Shown here in pieces: positions 46,562 through 57,625 of a DNA stretch of 64,000 nucleotides (position 1 is its first letter; each line of letters begins with the position of its first letter). Location: assembly GCA_038380795.1 (NCBI GenBank), contig CM076263.1:6190709-6254708 (forward strand). Direction: 5' to 3'. Made by a program: the position numbers and the translations under genes. A model generated the notes under the pieces. The model was not told where the DNA came from. It ran no database searches and worked only from the letters and a program-made list of their open reading frames with translations. The stretch comes from Pyrocephalus nanus (Eukaryota > Chordata > Aves > Passeriformes > Tyrannidae).

Positions 46562-47099
46562 AGAAGAAAGGAAAAAATATTTTATTATGCTTTCTCTATG
46601 AACTTCATGATTCAGATATGACAATGCAGATCTCAGTTAAAAGTCACAGGCTATGAAGAGCAATAAGCCTTCACTGAGTTTCAACATTTTGCAGAAATTC
46701 TTGAGATCTTGCTATATACTTTTTCTGGGCTAAGTGAATAGTTATACATCTTCCACTGAGACCTTCTTGTGTTTTGTTTAAACTCTCATTATTCAACTAG
46801 TTTCGTTAGACTGGACACCTGTTTGTGACAGCAGAATGAAACTGCAACCTAAATTCAGGCCATGTAAGTTTAAACTTTTAAAGTCGTGGTCTGAAATAGA
46901 AGCCAAATAGACTAAAACTCCCTCCAACCCCAGTGATGGAAGCTTGAGAGCTCAACCAGTTTAATCAACCTAACATCTCTGTGATGCAGCAAGAGTGGAT
47001 ATTTGTCTCTTTTTTAAAAAAAAACCCCATCTTTGGTTAAAGCATTTCAGGTTGACAGACGGAGTCTCAAGTTAGACTACATGATTTGGCCTCCATTAT
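46562..47099. other. Single-copy stretch between homopolymer tracts
   Basis: Nothing recognised. Short A runs (for example 47018-47025) continue the local A-richness. Confidence 0.4.
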
Positions 47100-47152
47100 A
47101 AAAAAAAAAATAAAACATAAGAAAACCCTCAAAACTAGGAGGTTTTTTTTTT

Positions 47153-47189
<37 letters not shown>

Positions 47190-47236
47190 TTTTTGTTTGT
47201 TTTTTTTTTTGTTGTTGTTTTTTTTTTTTTTTTTAT
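47100..47236 (+). repeat. A run followed by a long T-rich tract
   Basis: 11 A at 47100-47110, then from about 47143 to 47234 an almost continuous T tract broken by single G (TTTGTTTT and TTGTTGTTG interruptions). The tract gives spurious poly-Phe frames on plus and poly-Lys on minus. It is at risk of sequencing and assembly error. Confidence 0.9.
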
Positions 47237-47444
47237 TATTATTCTTTTACTTTCCCGTGGATACTTTTTTCTTTCCCCATTCTTTCTCTGGTTTGTAGTT
47301 TGCAGATTTTCCTCTAAGTCCAATGTTGATGATGTAATTGTGATTGAAGGAAATGCAGCATTTAGCTTCTCTTTAGAGGCTTTTTAGTAGCACACCACAT
47401 TACATTTCTTGCTTGTCATTATATTCTGCCAGCTTTTTGCCTTC

Positions 47445-47540
47445 TTTTTTTTTTTTTTCTTGAGTTTTACTTGTGTGCATTATTCATTGGACAGAAAAAA
47501 AAAAAAAAGGGAAAAAAAAAAGAGAGGAAAAAAAGGGAAG
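47445..47540 (+). repeat. T run and A/G-rich tract
   Basis: A run of 13 T near 47446-47459, then from 47497 AAAAAAAAAAAAAAGGG, AAAAAAAAAAGAGAGG and AAAAAAAGGG-type blocks. Complementary to the T-rich tract 300 bp upstream, so the two could pair. Confidence 0.85.
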
Positions 47541-49220
47541 AATAATTTGCATTTCCTGATTGGAAGCCAGGGATTATTCATCATTGCCCTGTACATCTCT
47601 TATAAAGATGATAAATGAATGTATATTAACTGAACCCTAAAACAAAATAATGTGTTTTTCTAAAAGTTTTGCAGAGCTGCATTTCCATTGTAATTAGTTT
47701 ACTTTTTTTAATCAAATACTGTTAAAGCACCATCAAAATGAAAGCTGAATTCTGAACTATTTAAAAGAGGTGGGAGAAAAGTAATGGATTATTCAGTGGA
47801 TTTTTCCTTCCTCTTTTTGGACTACTGAAAATAAATAAATGTAGGGTGTCTCTTTAAAATAATAAGAAGAAAGCAAACACACACACACAAAAAGCCTATA
47901 AAAAAATCAAAATCTCAAATCTAACAAAGATAAATCCAAACAAAACAAAGACAAGAACAACAATAAACCAAAAAAAGCTTATGCAAGGAAATGAAGGCTT
48001 TGATGATGAACAATTATGATAAAAATGCTTACTTTGGGGCAATCAGATGACCACAGTGGCAACAAAACTTGCTACGCATATTTGCCTCATAGGAGACTTA
48101 ACAATCACTTATGCTCATCCAAACAGAAATGAGGAAAAGATCAGTCTTTTCACCATTTTTTTGCTGCCTTGGTTTATTGAGCTGTTCAATGTTTAAACAA
48201 GGCACTTGGCCTCCAGTACAGGTTTGGACCCACAGTGTTGTTGTTCCCAGCCATTCCCTCTCTGTGCCTCTGCTGCCATGCTGTAAAGCTGATTTTGGCT
48301 CTAAGATAAGCAGGACATTATCCCATATGAGATGTGATCTTTCAGTGAAGTAAAATCCCTTTGTGCTGGTAAAATTATAATAAGGAGATAGTTAGACCAT
48401 GTAGGACCTAGGGAACAAAGGGAAAAAAAAATTTTGTGTGTAAATGTTGTGAAGAAGTGTGGTTGGTTTATTTTTTTAGAAAAATATGTTTACCATAAAA
48501 AATTTAACATTCCCTAAATGTTCTCATTCTCAGCAAATCACAACTGAAGATATCAAAGAAATTAATAAAAACAAGGCTACTGAAATGATTTCAGTTTACA
48601 TTTTCTGAATATACCTCATTTTTTTGTCTTTGTATTTCCTTTTTCTTTCCAAATCTTCCCACTTCTTCTCTTTGTTTTCCTGTGATGTTATTTTAAAAAA
48701 AGATGAAAGTAAATAATATATAGCTTTTAAAGTCTTAAAATTTTAAATTAAAAATAATTATATTATAAAAGCTAAGAACACGAATTTTTGTTAATATTAT
48801 TTATCAGTCTGAACCCAGTCTGAATTACTTATTCTCAGATCATGATGGAAAACTGCTGTCATTCATTTTTCTTACCATGATGCAGCAATTACATCCCTGA
48901 AATTAAGAATTTCTGAGAACTTTCAGCAGTATTAACAGAATTTTGCTGGTTTCATTGTTTTGCAAAGTAAGAAAATGGGACTCAAAGACTGGGTTTCCAG
49001 CACCCAGAGGAAAAAAACCTCTGGTGCTATAAATGGTTCCCTGGAGAAACTCAGCTCAGTGCTCTCACAAAGCAGGACATTTTCAGACTATTATTTCCAT
49101 TAAACACCAAATTAACTGCCTGTAAACTTGTTCAGTTATTTGTTTTTACTGGCCTGTAAAAGCATAAAATATAAATACATAAATAAATATTTATAATGCA
49201 TGGATAACAGTGCTAACACA
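47541..49220. other. Single-copy stretch
   Basis: TAATTTGCATTTCC at 47543-47556 contains an octamer-like POU motif next to AT-rich homeodomain-like words. 47870-47980 is A/C-rich low-complexity DNA with a short CA run (47878-47888). Nothing else recognised. Confidence 0.4.
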
Positions 49221-49292
49221 TGCCATAAGCCATGGCAGGAAAAAGGAAATAAATCAAGTTTCGTGGCTGAGAGATGCCACTCGGCTTGATTT
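49221..49292. other. Two adjacent inverted repeats
   Basis: TGCCAT-AAGCC-ATGGCA (49221-49237) is a 6-bp stem with a 5-nt loop. AAATCAAG (49251-49258) pairs with CTTGATTT (49285-49292). Inside that, GTGGC (49263-49267) pairs with GCCAC (49276-49280) around an 8-nt loop, with symmetric 4-nt internal segments (TTTC and TCGG) between the stems. As RNA, two more G-U pairs are possible. Arms this short are not a typical microRNA precursor. Confidence 0.6.
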
Positions 49293-52111
49293 GTAATAAA
49301 CAACTTCAGTTATTGTTATGCAGCTTATTCCTATATATTATTTTGTATTGGAATTTTACTCAGGCCTTTTCATTGTGCTAGCCATTCTTCAAAGGACAGT
49401 CACAATCTTTAAGGGCTAAAACCATGCCATCCAAAATTAGGCACTTAACTGAAGCACCTAAATTAGGTTTTCTCTGTGGTCACTGCAAGTCATTTAAAAA
49501 AGCCAAAAGCAAAACCCAGGCTTCAGCCAGCTGTGAACCTCAGTCAAATATGGAGTTAAAACCTTACTGTTTAGACAGACAGGATGAAGTAAGGCAAACA
49601 CAGACTTGGTCAGCACGAAGGTAAGACAAGGACCATCCTCTTGTCATGATAATGCCAGACCTAATGACCTCTTCAACTGTTCAGAAATTCAACTATATTG
49701 GATAGAACATACAGAGCAGAAGACCAGTGCAAACAATTGTGTTTTCTGAGATGGATGAGAACTTATTGTCCTACCTTGTGTGTGACAACTAGACCACATC
49801 TTGCATGGCCAAGGTAATTTTAACCATATGAACCTTTTCTAAGAATATAAGTGGAAATTTCTGGTTATAATCTTTTAATCAAAGCAATCTGCTCCTTCCT
49901 GAAGAAAAGACTTCCAGATTGCTTGAATTTCTCATTTCTACCAGAACTCTTTCGTAGACTTCCCTTCCAACTGTGAACTCTTCTGCAGAAGAAATTGCAG
50001 TCACAATCCTGCTACTGAAATAACCAGCCAAGAGAAAAATAGAGTAACACTCATGCTGCTCTTAAAAGGTAATGGGCTGAGCTGCAGTAAGCAGGGAATA
50101 GCAGCTTAAGGAACGTGAGATTGAGTTTGCCATTTTGGGAAGGAAAGTGTGGAGAACACAAGGGCACTCTGCAGGGTAACACTTGCAAAGCCAGGGTTCA
50201 GAGGAGTGTCAAAGGAAAGTGATTACTAAACCATTGAGCTCCAATGCCAGCTCATTGTGTGACCCCCAGTAACTCCTCCTCCACTGCTGACTTTAGTTCA
50301 CATCTTCCCTTTTCCCTTCCTTAATTCCCTAGAGCTTGATTTGCAGAACACAACTTCTCTTACATCAGTAGTCAAGGAGTGGGCAAGGCATTGGAACACG
50401 TCTTCCTCTCAAGTTTTCAGAAAGGAAAGCCTGAGTCCAGCCCTGGGTTGTGATCAGCATGGCTAACACACACTGTAATTCAGCCTTCGCGTGCAGTAAG
50501 AGGTGAATACACTATTTTCCTGCAGGGGCGTTTGCTGTGATTCATTCCTTCATATGTGTGGCATGTTAGGTAATATAGCCTGAGTACTTTTATTATTACT
50601 TCCATGGGAAAATATCAACTGATTTATCTGATTAAAATTTGAGGTGGCAGCCATAAATAAACAAAATACTCAATAAAGTCTCATTAATTTGGACACTTGT
50701 TTCTTTTGTTAATTTTAAAGCATTTCTTGACATTGTGTAATGTCATTGCAAGTAACACATGAGAGCTTTGGGGGTTTTTTTATTACTGCTTAGTTTAGAT
50801 ATAATTTACTTTGACCCATAGCTAGCAAGTTTCTTCCAGTATTATTCCACACAAGTTGCAGAGGTCTCCAAGCATCATCCTTGGTCATTAGGTCATTTCT
50901 TCCACAGCTTTTCTGGTAGTTACTCACAAACTGATAATTGCTACCAAATAGATGCACTGCAGTGCGGGGCTGTCATTTGTTTGTACTTCTCTTTGGCTTA
51001 TAGCCCTGTGGTCCTCTCTCAGGCTCTGTCTACATGCCAGTGTGCTGTAATGATAAATAACATTATCGACCTACAGGTATGCATAAAACATTAGATGGAT
51101 CGTATGTTTTCCGGACTGCTCAACTTTCATGAACTGCATTTCAAGTTACTCTGATCAGGTGCCTTAGCTCTGACACCATTGGTTTGGAGTGAGTAGAGGA
51201 CTAACATGGACAGAAATAGCTCACCAAATCTCAGGAAAAAAAAAAAAAAAAGATTATCTCTTCTCTTTTTAAACTAAATAGTTATTTCAGTTAATTTCCT
51301 GGGCAGCTAAATTTAAAAAACTTGCCATTAAGAAAACAGTACATATTGCTAAGTTTAAAATGTAATTTTTTTCCATCCTCATTCCATTAAACAGGTACAG
51401 TCAGAGCACTTTAGTAACAGAAGAGCTTAATTTTAAATCTTTTTAACTTCAATAAACTTACGCACATTTTATATGTTTGAAGAGTTTTGTTTTGGTTTGC
51501 TTTTCAAAATTCACAAATGATATCAAGAAGTTAAATTTAATTTTCAGGGGGATCCCAGAAATCAGAATTCTAAGACCCTTGTCTTTCAAATAATATGAGA
51601 CTTTTAAGCATGAAAGACACAACTGAAAATTAGCTTGCCCCCTAATGCCTTTAAGAACCTGACTTTTTCAACATATAACTTCTTTGCACCTAAAATGTGT
51701 TTGTGTTCTCCCATACCATGTGCTTGTATGTATTTCAGTGTTTGGCTACGTATAAAAGACATATAAAGGTAAAGGGTGAGGGGGAAATATATATTTGTTA
51801 TAGTGAAAAAATATTTTTCCTTTGTTTTTGAGAGAAACAAAATGTTAAATTATATTTCAATTTTGCAGAAGCTGGAAAATGTAATACTGAAAAGATGTCC
51901 AATTTATTTTTGTCTAGTTGCCACTTAAATTAATTCCTCTCATGCACATTACAAAAATCATTCAAAGTGTAATGATTTAGGATCAGTCTCTTATTTCTTC
52001 TCAGAACGCTACTGACATTAATGAAAGGAAAGGAAAGGAAATAATAAAAGGAAACAAAATAGGTGACAAATCTTAGATGAAATAGCTGCCAAATAAGCAG
52101 AATAATTTATG
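49293..52111. other. Single-copy stretch; one open frame ending at a donor-like site
   Basis: A 66-codon frame starts at ATG 49424 (ACCATGC context). Its last codons run into CGAAGGTAAGAC, a donor-like site at 49621. AGGCACTTAACTGAAGCACC near 49439 looks repeat-derived. A 17-A run sits near 51237. 50450-50560 has slightly more CpG (TTCGCGTGC). No known exon. Confidence 0.4.
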
Positions 52112-52162
52112 TTAGAGGAGTGGAAGGTCATGTGGCCCAACCCTTCACTCACAGCAGGACCT
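52112..52162 (-). mobile_element. Short decayed CR1 3' fragment
   Basis: TGGAAGGTCATGTGGCCCAA followed by CCCTTCACTCACAGCAGGAC matches the complement of the CR1 3' UTR segment next to the tail (GATCATCTGGCCCAACCCC..AGCAGGGTC type). Only about 50 bp. Confidence 0.5.
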
Positions 52163-52206
52163 TAACATAATATGGGTTCAACATAACATGGGGTCAGTAA
52201 CATAAT
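52163..52206 (+). repeat. Small imperfect triplication
   Basis: CTTAACATAATATGGGTT, CAACATAACATGGGGT and CAGTAACATAAT follow one another. These are roughly 16-bp units sharing AACATAA.ATGGG, directly after the CR1 relic. Confidence 0.55.
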
Positions 52207-54998
52207 TTTGTATTAATTCTTTTTAAAAAATAAATTAGATGGGTCTAGGAAAGAGATATAGGCAGTTCAAGTCTTGCATTTACAATCACAGAAAGATAAA
52301 CTTAGTCCTAAACGTATATACTAAACATTTAAAAATTAACCTGAAATCTTACTTGTACAGTTTTCTATCTTAAACAAATCATTAGATTAAAATCTTACAG
52401 CCAAGTCCCATGGCAAAAATATTGTTAAGAGATAATTAAGGTGAAGAACAGACACACAATTTCTTATTTAAAATTTCAACACCAACCCCAGCAGTATCTT
52501 CCTTGGGTATGAATTGAAAGAGCTTTGTTCATTACAAATTCATTAAGAAACTTGCATTCAGCTATTCATTCTTTGGAGATATATTCCCTGCCCCTCATGC
52601 AGTAAAGGAATTAAACCTTCTTAGAGTTTTACATCTCTGAAAGTATTTTGTAGGGAATATGAGCCCTTCTTGTCCAATCAAAGAATCTTTTTTTTTTTTC
52701 CAGTTTTTGTTTCCCTGAAACCAGGAAAATTTTGTAACTCATGTTGAATTTGGAATTCATTCAAATACCATCTTATTCCCCTCTGTAGCCTTCTTGCTAA
52801 TCAAAAAAAACTTTATGCCTCCTTTTCATCTGAAGAATCCATCAGATTACATATATATATTCAAGGCTAAATGAATGAAAAGAGACTTATGCCTCATATT
52901 AAAATATTAGGTAAATAGGAACAAATGTTTTTTAGACGGGTTGTTTTCCTTCCCTCTCTCTCTCTCTTTTGCTGCCAAAGCTCCAGTAGAGTATGAATGC
53001 AGAATATCGGCCCATCTTCTAATATATGCAGCATAATCTTCTTAAAATGAGTTTTCACTTCAAGGAACAGAAGGGCTTAGAGATGAGCAGCATGGCTTTT
53101 TTGTATTTGGCATCTCATTATACTTAGTACCATTTTTTTTCTTCTTAGAACAATTGAATATCATTAGTGAAGGAAAATTCTCCCTATATATTATTAGAGG
53201 TTTGTTTGATTTTTTGGGTTTTTTTTTTTTTTGCCCTTTTGTGGGGTATGGGGAAGGAAGTAAATAAGGTTTTTTATTCACTGATGGGGAAGAGGAAGGT
53301 GGTTTTACATTTCATGTTCCTGCATCCCAACATGTTTTCCCCTTGCTGTACAATACCACCTCAAATAATTCTATGTAAACATTGACAAATAGACATTTAC
53401 ATGAATTTAGGTTGTGGAAACAGGGAAGTAAAAGTCTTATACAGTATTTTCTTTTTTTTAAGTGAAATGGCCTGAAATGCCATTTGAAGAACTGAGAAAA
53501 TCTTTAGTATGTTTGAATAAAGATTTAATTTATCATGGTTTCTTGGCCAAACTCAAACACAGCATCAGTTTGAAATCCAGCATCTTCCCTTGGGAAACCT
53601 CAGCTGAGTTCTTTACAGATTAAAGCCAATGAAGCTGGACCAGCAGACAATTTGCCCAAATATCTATTTGCATGGATAGTTTGTACTACATTAGTGCCTA
53701 GTGGAAATTCAGTGATTTAACATGTCTCTTACATGTTTACTTATTTCTTTTAAACAGACTGGTTGGAGAAGGTAGGAAGTGTACTCATGTCCAGCATAAC
53801 ATTGTTAGATTGCAAACACTGTAAATGCAGGAAGTTGATACTGGTGGAGCAATAATTAATTCTTTCATTCTACCCAATATAAAGTACCATAATCCATGTC
53901 ATGAGTTCTGCAGGCCATTGATCACGAATTAACTTGTGTCATACCCAAAAAAGATAGGAAGGATAAGAAATAGTAAATTAGCGGAAAAGGCGCAGGAAAA
54001 AGCTATTTCTTAAATCCAAGGCTGTAACTTTGTGTTACAAAAAATAGGAATGCCTACACAGGTTGTCTCATTTTCTGTTTTGTCTCTGATAAACATGGAA
54101 TTGAGACACAATGCTGCAAGTACCAACATCTTTTAAAAACTACACTGAAAATAACGGGACCACTGGTGCACCTGTGGAGACCAGCACAGAAAGACCTCCT
54201 TGGCAACAGACACTTAGCTGGTGGGACACTCTATTTTTGTGCTTAATCCCTTCAACCCAGTGCATATCCTTCCTGTACTTTGGAGACCTGCAAACTGTGT
54301 GAGACCTACTGCCATAAACCACCACCAGATGCTAGGTTATTCTAGGTTCCAGTTCAGCTCAGCTTGATTCAAATGGGCAGCTAGCCAAAAATGGCCTCAG
54401 CTTCATTTCAGAGCCTTGAACTGCTGTACTCACTGGTCTTGGCACACACTTTGCAGTCAGTGAGCACACATTCAGATGGCAATGGAAATCATCTCTGAAC
54501 TGACCACTTTCTGTTGTTTTTTCATGGCCACTCCTGCCTTCCCTTATCCTTCCAAAATGTAGACATCTATCAAGTTTGCTAAGCACCCGAGAGAAGATCA
54601 TCTCTAGAGAATGATTTTGTAATCTTAGTTTTGATTCACCACTGAAAGTTGCATGTATTCCTCAGTGATTATAAACATGAGATGATTCTTTCATAGGAAT
54701 GAGGTTTAATGCACGGAATAAAACAAATTGAGTCATGGCGTAATTTCCTACACATGAGCTAGAGTTTTCGGAGGAGTTCTAAATAATACATTTAGTGAAG
54801 TTTGCTTCAGCTTATAAAACACAGGGCACTGAAATTATCATCATGCCCTAGGACACCCTCCAGATAAGGGTATCCCATAGCCCCACATCATATCTATCAG
54901 TCCCATGTGGGTAGCTCCAGCACCATAACATATCTTAAATGTTACTGGATTCACTTCTGCAGTTAAATGAAATTGATGCCTTTATTGAAATTGATTCT
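52207..54998. other. Single-copy stretch with short homopolymers
   Basis: T runs near 52689 and 53218 and a CT run near 52960. TATTTGCATGG (53663-53673) is an octamer-like motif. No exon or repeat family recognised; 54100-54600 is low in simple sequence but unassigned. Confidence 0.4.
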
Positions 54999-55140
54999 CT
55001 GGAAGTGTTCAAGGTTGGATGGTGCCCTGAGTAACCTGGTCAACTGGAAGATGCCCTTCCCCATGGCAGGTGGGTTGAAATTAAAAGATCTTTCAGGTTC
55101 CTTCCAATCCAAATCACTGAATAAATGATGAATCAATGAT
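54999..55140 (+). mobile_element. CR1 LINE 3' UTR fragment
   Basis: TGGAAGTGTTCAAGGTTGGA (55000-55019), GAGTAACCTGGTCAACTGGA (55029-55048), CCCATGGCAGGTGGGTTGAA (55060-55079) and TCCTTCCAATCCAAATCACT (55099-55118) appear in CR1 order. The tail decays into ATAAATGATGAATCAATGATG. This 3' UTR type differs from both types seen at 24-46 kb. Confidence 0.88.
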
Positions 55141-56326
55141 GGACTGGACCTTCCAGGGACTGTAACAAAAACTTAGACACCTGCTCACCATGTAGACAAT
55201 TGAGCTTGAATGTCCTAGTCTGGAAGCCTAGTTTTGCTCTGAACAAGACCCAGAGTTTTTTTCCAACTAAAAGATAAATCTTACTTGGGAAAGAAATTTT
55301 AATCATCTTTTCCAAGTCTTGTATTATTTACAAGGCCAGAACATCAATGCACAAGTTTCTTGTTTCTTCACCTCTTGTGCTTAATGAATACCATCAGAAA
55401 CAAACTGAAGTGATGCAGTGATGGAGTCAGAGATTTTTGCTTCTGATTTAATCTAGTCCATTCTGGGAGCCTCATCTCATGCCATTCAGTGGGTCATGTC
55501 CTACTGTATGCTGCATAGGGCAGAAAGGGAGAGCTCGGCTTCTCCTTCACTGGGGAGTGGAAGAAAGCTACAGAGGTTGATTTTTGAAGTACATGGTAAA
55601 GAAGATAAAGTTTTAAAAAATATACCTCTATCTCCAGCAATTCTCTGCATGCAGCTGAAAGGAGGAAATTACGCTCAGTACCTGTCAGCTGGATTGCAGA
55701 AAAAACTCCAGTAATGATGCCCTGCCCATGGAGCCTTTACCAGCCTTTCCTGTAATTGAATGTTCTGACCTTCTCAAGTCCCATTTTATAAAATAAATAA
55801 AACACAAAATAAATACATAATCCTTCCATTTTGACTTTAAGAACAAACTGAAAATTATATCAGTTAAAATAAAAAAGGTTTCACTTAAAGAATACAGTAA
55901 TTGGAGAATGTTTCTCTCTTGCCAGGCAAAATAAGCTGCATGAAAATGAGCAGTGGAAAAGAAAAAAACCAGCAAAACAAAACTATATTATAAAAATATC
56001 TCTTTTAATTTTTTTTGTTTTAATAATATATTTCCTTTAATGAAATTCTAAGGTAAGAGAACTGACTACTTGTATGTGATTAATTTAGGGAAGTGCTGAC
56101 TGAAAATTAGTGTTTGAGAGGTTTCATAAGAGGCTACAAAGATAGCAAATTACACAGAAGCAGAAAGAGAACTAGAAGAAACATCTGAGAGTGAGGAGAA
56201 CAGAAAGCTGTGTATATAGTTTGTATAAAGTCTTTCTGGATTTATTTCAGTAGTTTCTTTCTGCAGTAAAGAAACACAGCTTGAAAATACTAGCCTGAAA
56301 TAACCAAAGATGATAATATATTTTGA
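55141..56326. other. Single-copy stretch, nothing recognised
   Basis: No exon or repeat family recognised. Confidence 0.4.
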
Positions 56327-56356
56327 TGTTGTTGTTGTTGTTGCTGCTGCTGTTGT
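56327..56356 (+). repeat. (TTG)n/(CTG)n trinucleotide repeat
   Basis: About six TTG units followed by three to four CTG units. On the minus strand this gives CAA/CAG. Short and interrupted. Confidence 0.9.
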
Positions 56357-57049
56357 GGGAAAAAAACATAATTTCCACATATTTCTACTTGCTACTGATC
56401 AGGGGAAAAAAAAAGAAACAAAAAAACCCAACTTTTACTTATTTTTTTCTGCAATTAGTTTAAAAAATATTTAGTATTTAGCCAAACTGAATGCTCTGTT
56501 TTGATTAAGCCAAAGTGGTTCCTTCTGTGTTTAGCTTTTCTCTTTCCGTGAATAACAAAAAAATCTGAAGAAAACCCCAAATTCTTAATATCATATTTTG
56601 AGTTTCTTGAAACATTTCAGCACCACATCCTTCTGTATGTTTTGATATCAACAGAAATTTTGTGCAAGAAAATTGCCCAGTATTCATTCTCAGTGTATAT
56701 ATGCTTGGATATGAAAACATACTCTTGTTAATGAAAGACAAGTCCCAAACCTTGTTGATATCAATGGGTATCTGCCACTGTTTCAGCAATATCAAGTTAC
56801 TCCAGGCTAGAGCAGTTCCAGCAGATAATAGACTTACCTGTAGTGAGCCTGTTCTCATCTCAGTCTTTATATGTCACATGCGGTTCTAAGAGGATAGGAA
56901 TGACAATTTATTCTGGAAAATGGACTTTCTAGAGAGTTTAAGTGCCAGCCAGTGATACTGCTCTCTGCATTTGGTAAAAAGGTTTGGTGGAGCAAAAGAA
57001 GGTCGCTGGGGTGAGTTTAGGTGGTTGCCCAGGTTCCTCGTCATGTTTG

Positions 57050-57130
57050 TATATAAGCTGACTCTCAGGCTGGGATCTGCAGGGAGTTAGTTTCCTTTGA
57101 ATGCTAAACCTGCTCACAGGACTGGCAAAG
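57050..57130 (+). promoter_or_regulatory. Possible TATA promoter and first exon of a small transcript
   Basis: TATATAAG at 57050-57057 would place a start near 57080-57086. The presumed exon ends at CTGGCAAAG followed by GTGAGT (57131-57136), a near-consensus 5' splice site. The only ATG (57101) has a T at -3, so translation from it would be weak. Inference only; could be chance. See the partner exon at 57278. Confidence 0.25.
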
Positions 57131-57277
57131 GTGAGTGGCAAAGGCAACAACAAATTTTTAACTCCTCCTCAAGATCCCCCTCCTCATCTGGCCTGGGAAG
57201 TCAGTCACTCTCTCTCTGGTTTAAAGACAAAGAAAATGTTACTGAAGTTTCATTTCTTAATTTATCTTTAACTACAG

Positions 57278-57367
57278 AGCTGTGGTCTTGGGCTTGAAGC
57301 CTGTACCAAGCGAAAGAAACCTCTGCTTTCTGCTTCGTGGTTCCAAGGATCTTCTATGCAGCTGTGA
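57278..57367 (+). CDS. Possible second exon of a very small spliced gene (speculative)
   Basis: A pyrimidine-leaning stretch ending TTTATCTTTAACTACAG (57261-57277) forms a fair 3' splice site. The following sequence, in phase with ATG 57101 if the 147-bp segment 57131-57277 is an intron, stays open for 29 codons to TGA at 57365-57367. The joined product would be only 39 residues; the second exon contributes a basic stretch (TKRKKP) and a tail SWFQGSSMQL. I recognise no family. A much stronger acceptor (C/T-rich run ending CCCTATGCAG) lies 70 bp further at about 57400-57449, so a longer non-coding RNA is equally possible. No AATAAA was seen just downstream of the stop. Confidence 0.12.
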   Translation, partial: SCGLGLEACTKRKKPLLSASWFQGSSMQL

Positions 57368-57449
57368 GAATATCAGTTAATTTCCTGTATATTTTTCAAT
57401 TTTTCCTTTTTTTTTTTTTTCCTTTGTTCCTTTTTTTCCCTATGCAGAC

Positions 57450-57536
57450 CATAAAGTTTTCAGAACAAGTACTGTATTTTCATGCGTCCTTCTAGACATG
57501 TAACATAATGGAGCCTCTGGGGCTTACAGCAGAATG
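57450..57536. other. Short single-copy spacer
   Basis: Lies between the pyrimidine-rich acceptor-like tract and the motif cluster; nothing recognised. Confidence 0.4.
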
Positions 57537-57625
57537 AACAATAATTGCTTTAATTCATTGTGCAAATAGAAAAGAGCTTCTCAAAAATGGCTGTCAGAAT
57601 AGGATGAAGTCTATTATGCATATTT
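57537..57625. promoter_or_regulatory. Candidate enhancer-like cluster of SOX, POU and homeodomain motifs
   Basis: GAACAATAATTG (57537-57548) holds a SOX-like AACAAT and a homeodomain-like TAATTG. TTAATTCATTGTGCAAAT (57550-57567) holds CATTGT directly followed by GCAAAT, a near match to the joint SOX-POU element though shorter by the usual spacer bases. ATTATGCATATTTAT (57613-57627) holds a POU-like ATGCATAT. Low-complexity DNA is absent. Dense motifs of this kind are typical of conserved non-coding enhancers, but AT-rich DNA produces many by chance. Confidence 0.25.

Noticed and set aside
47086..47387. Frames encoding runs of Phe or Lys
   Set aside because: Direct translation of the poly-T/poly-A tracts.
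50225..50290. MIR core-like words (GCTCATTGTGTGACC)
   Set aside because: A single short match without the A-box, B-box or AAATGGG core.
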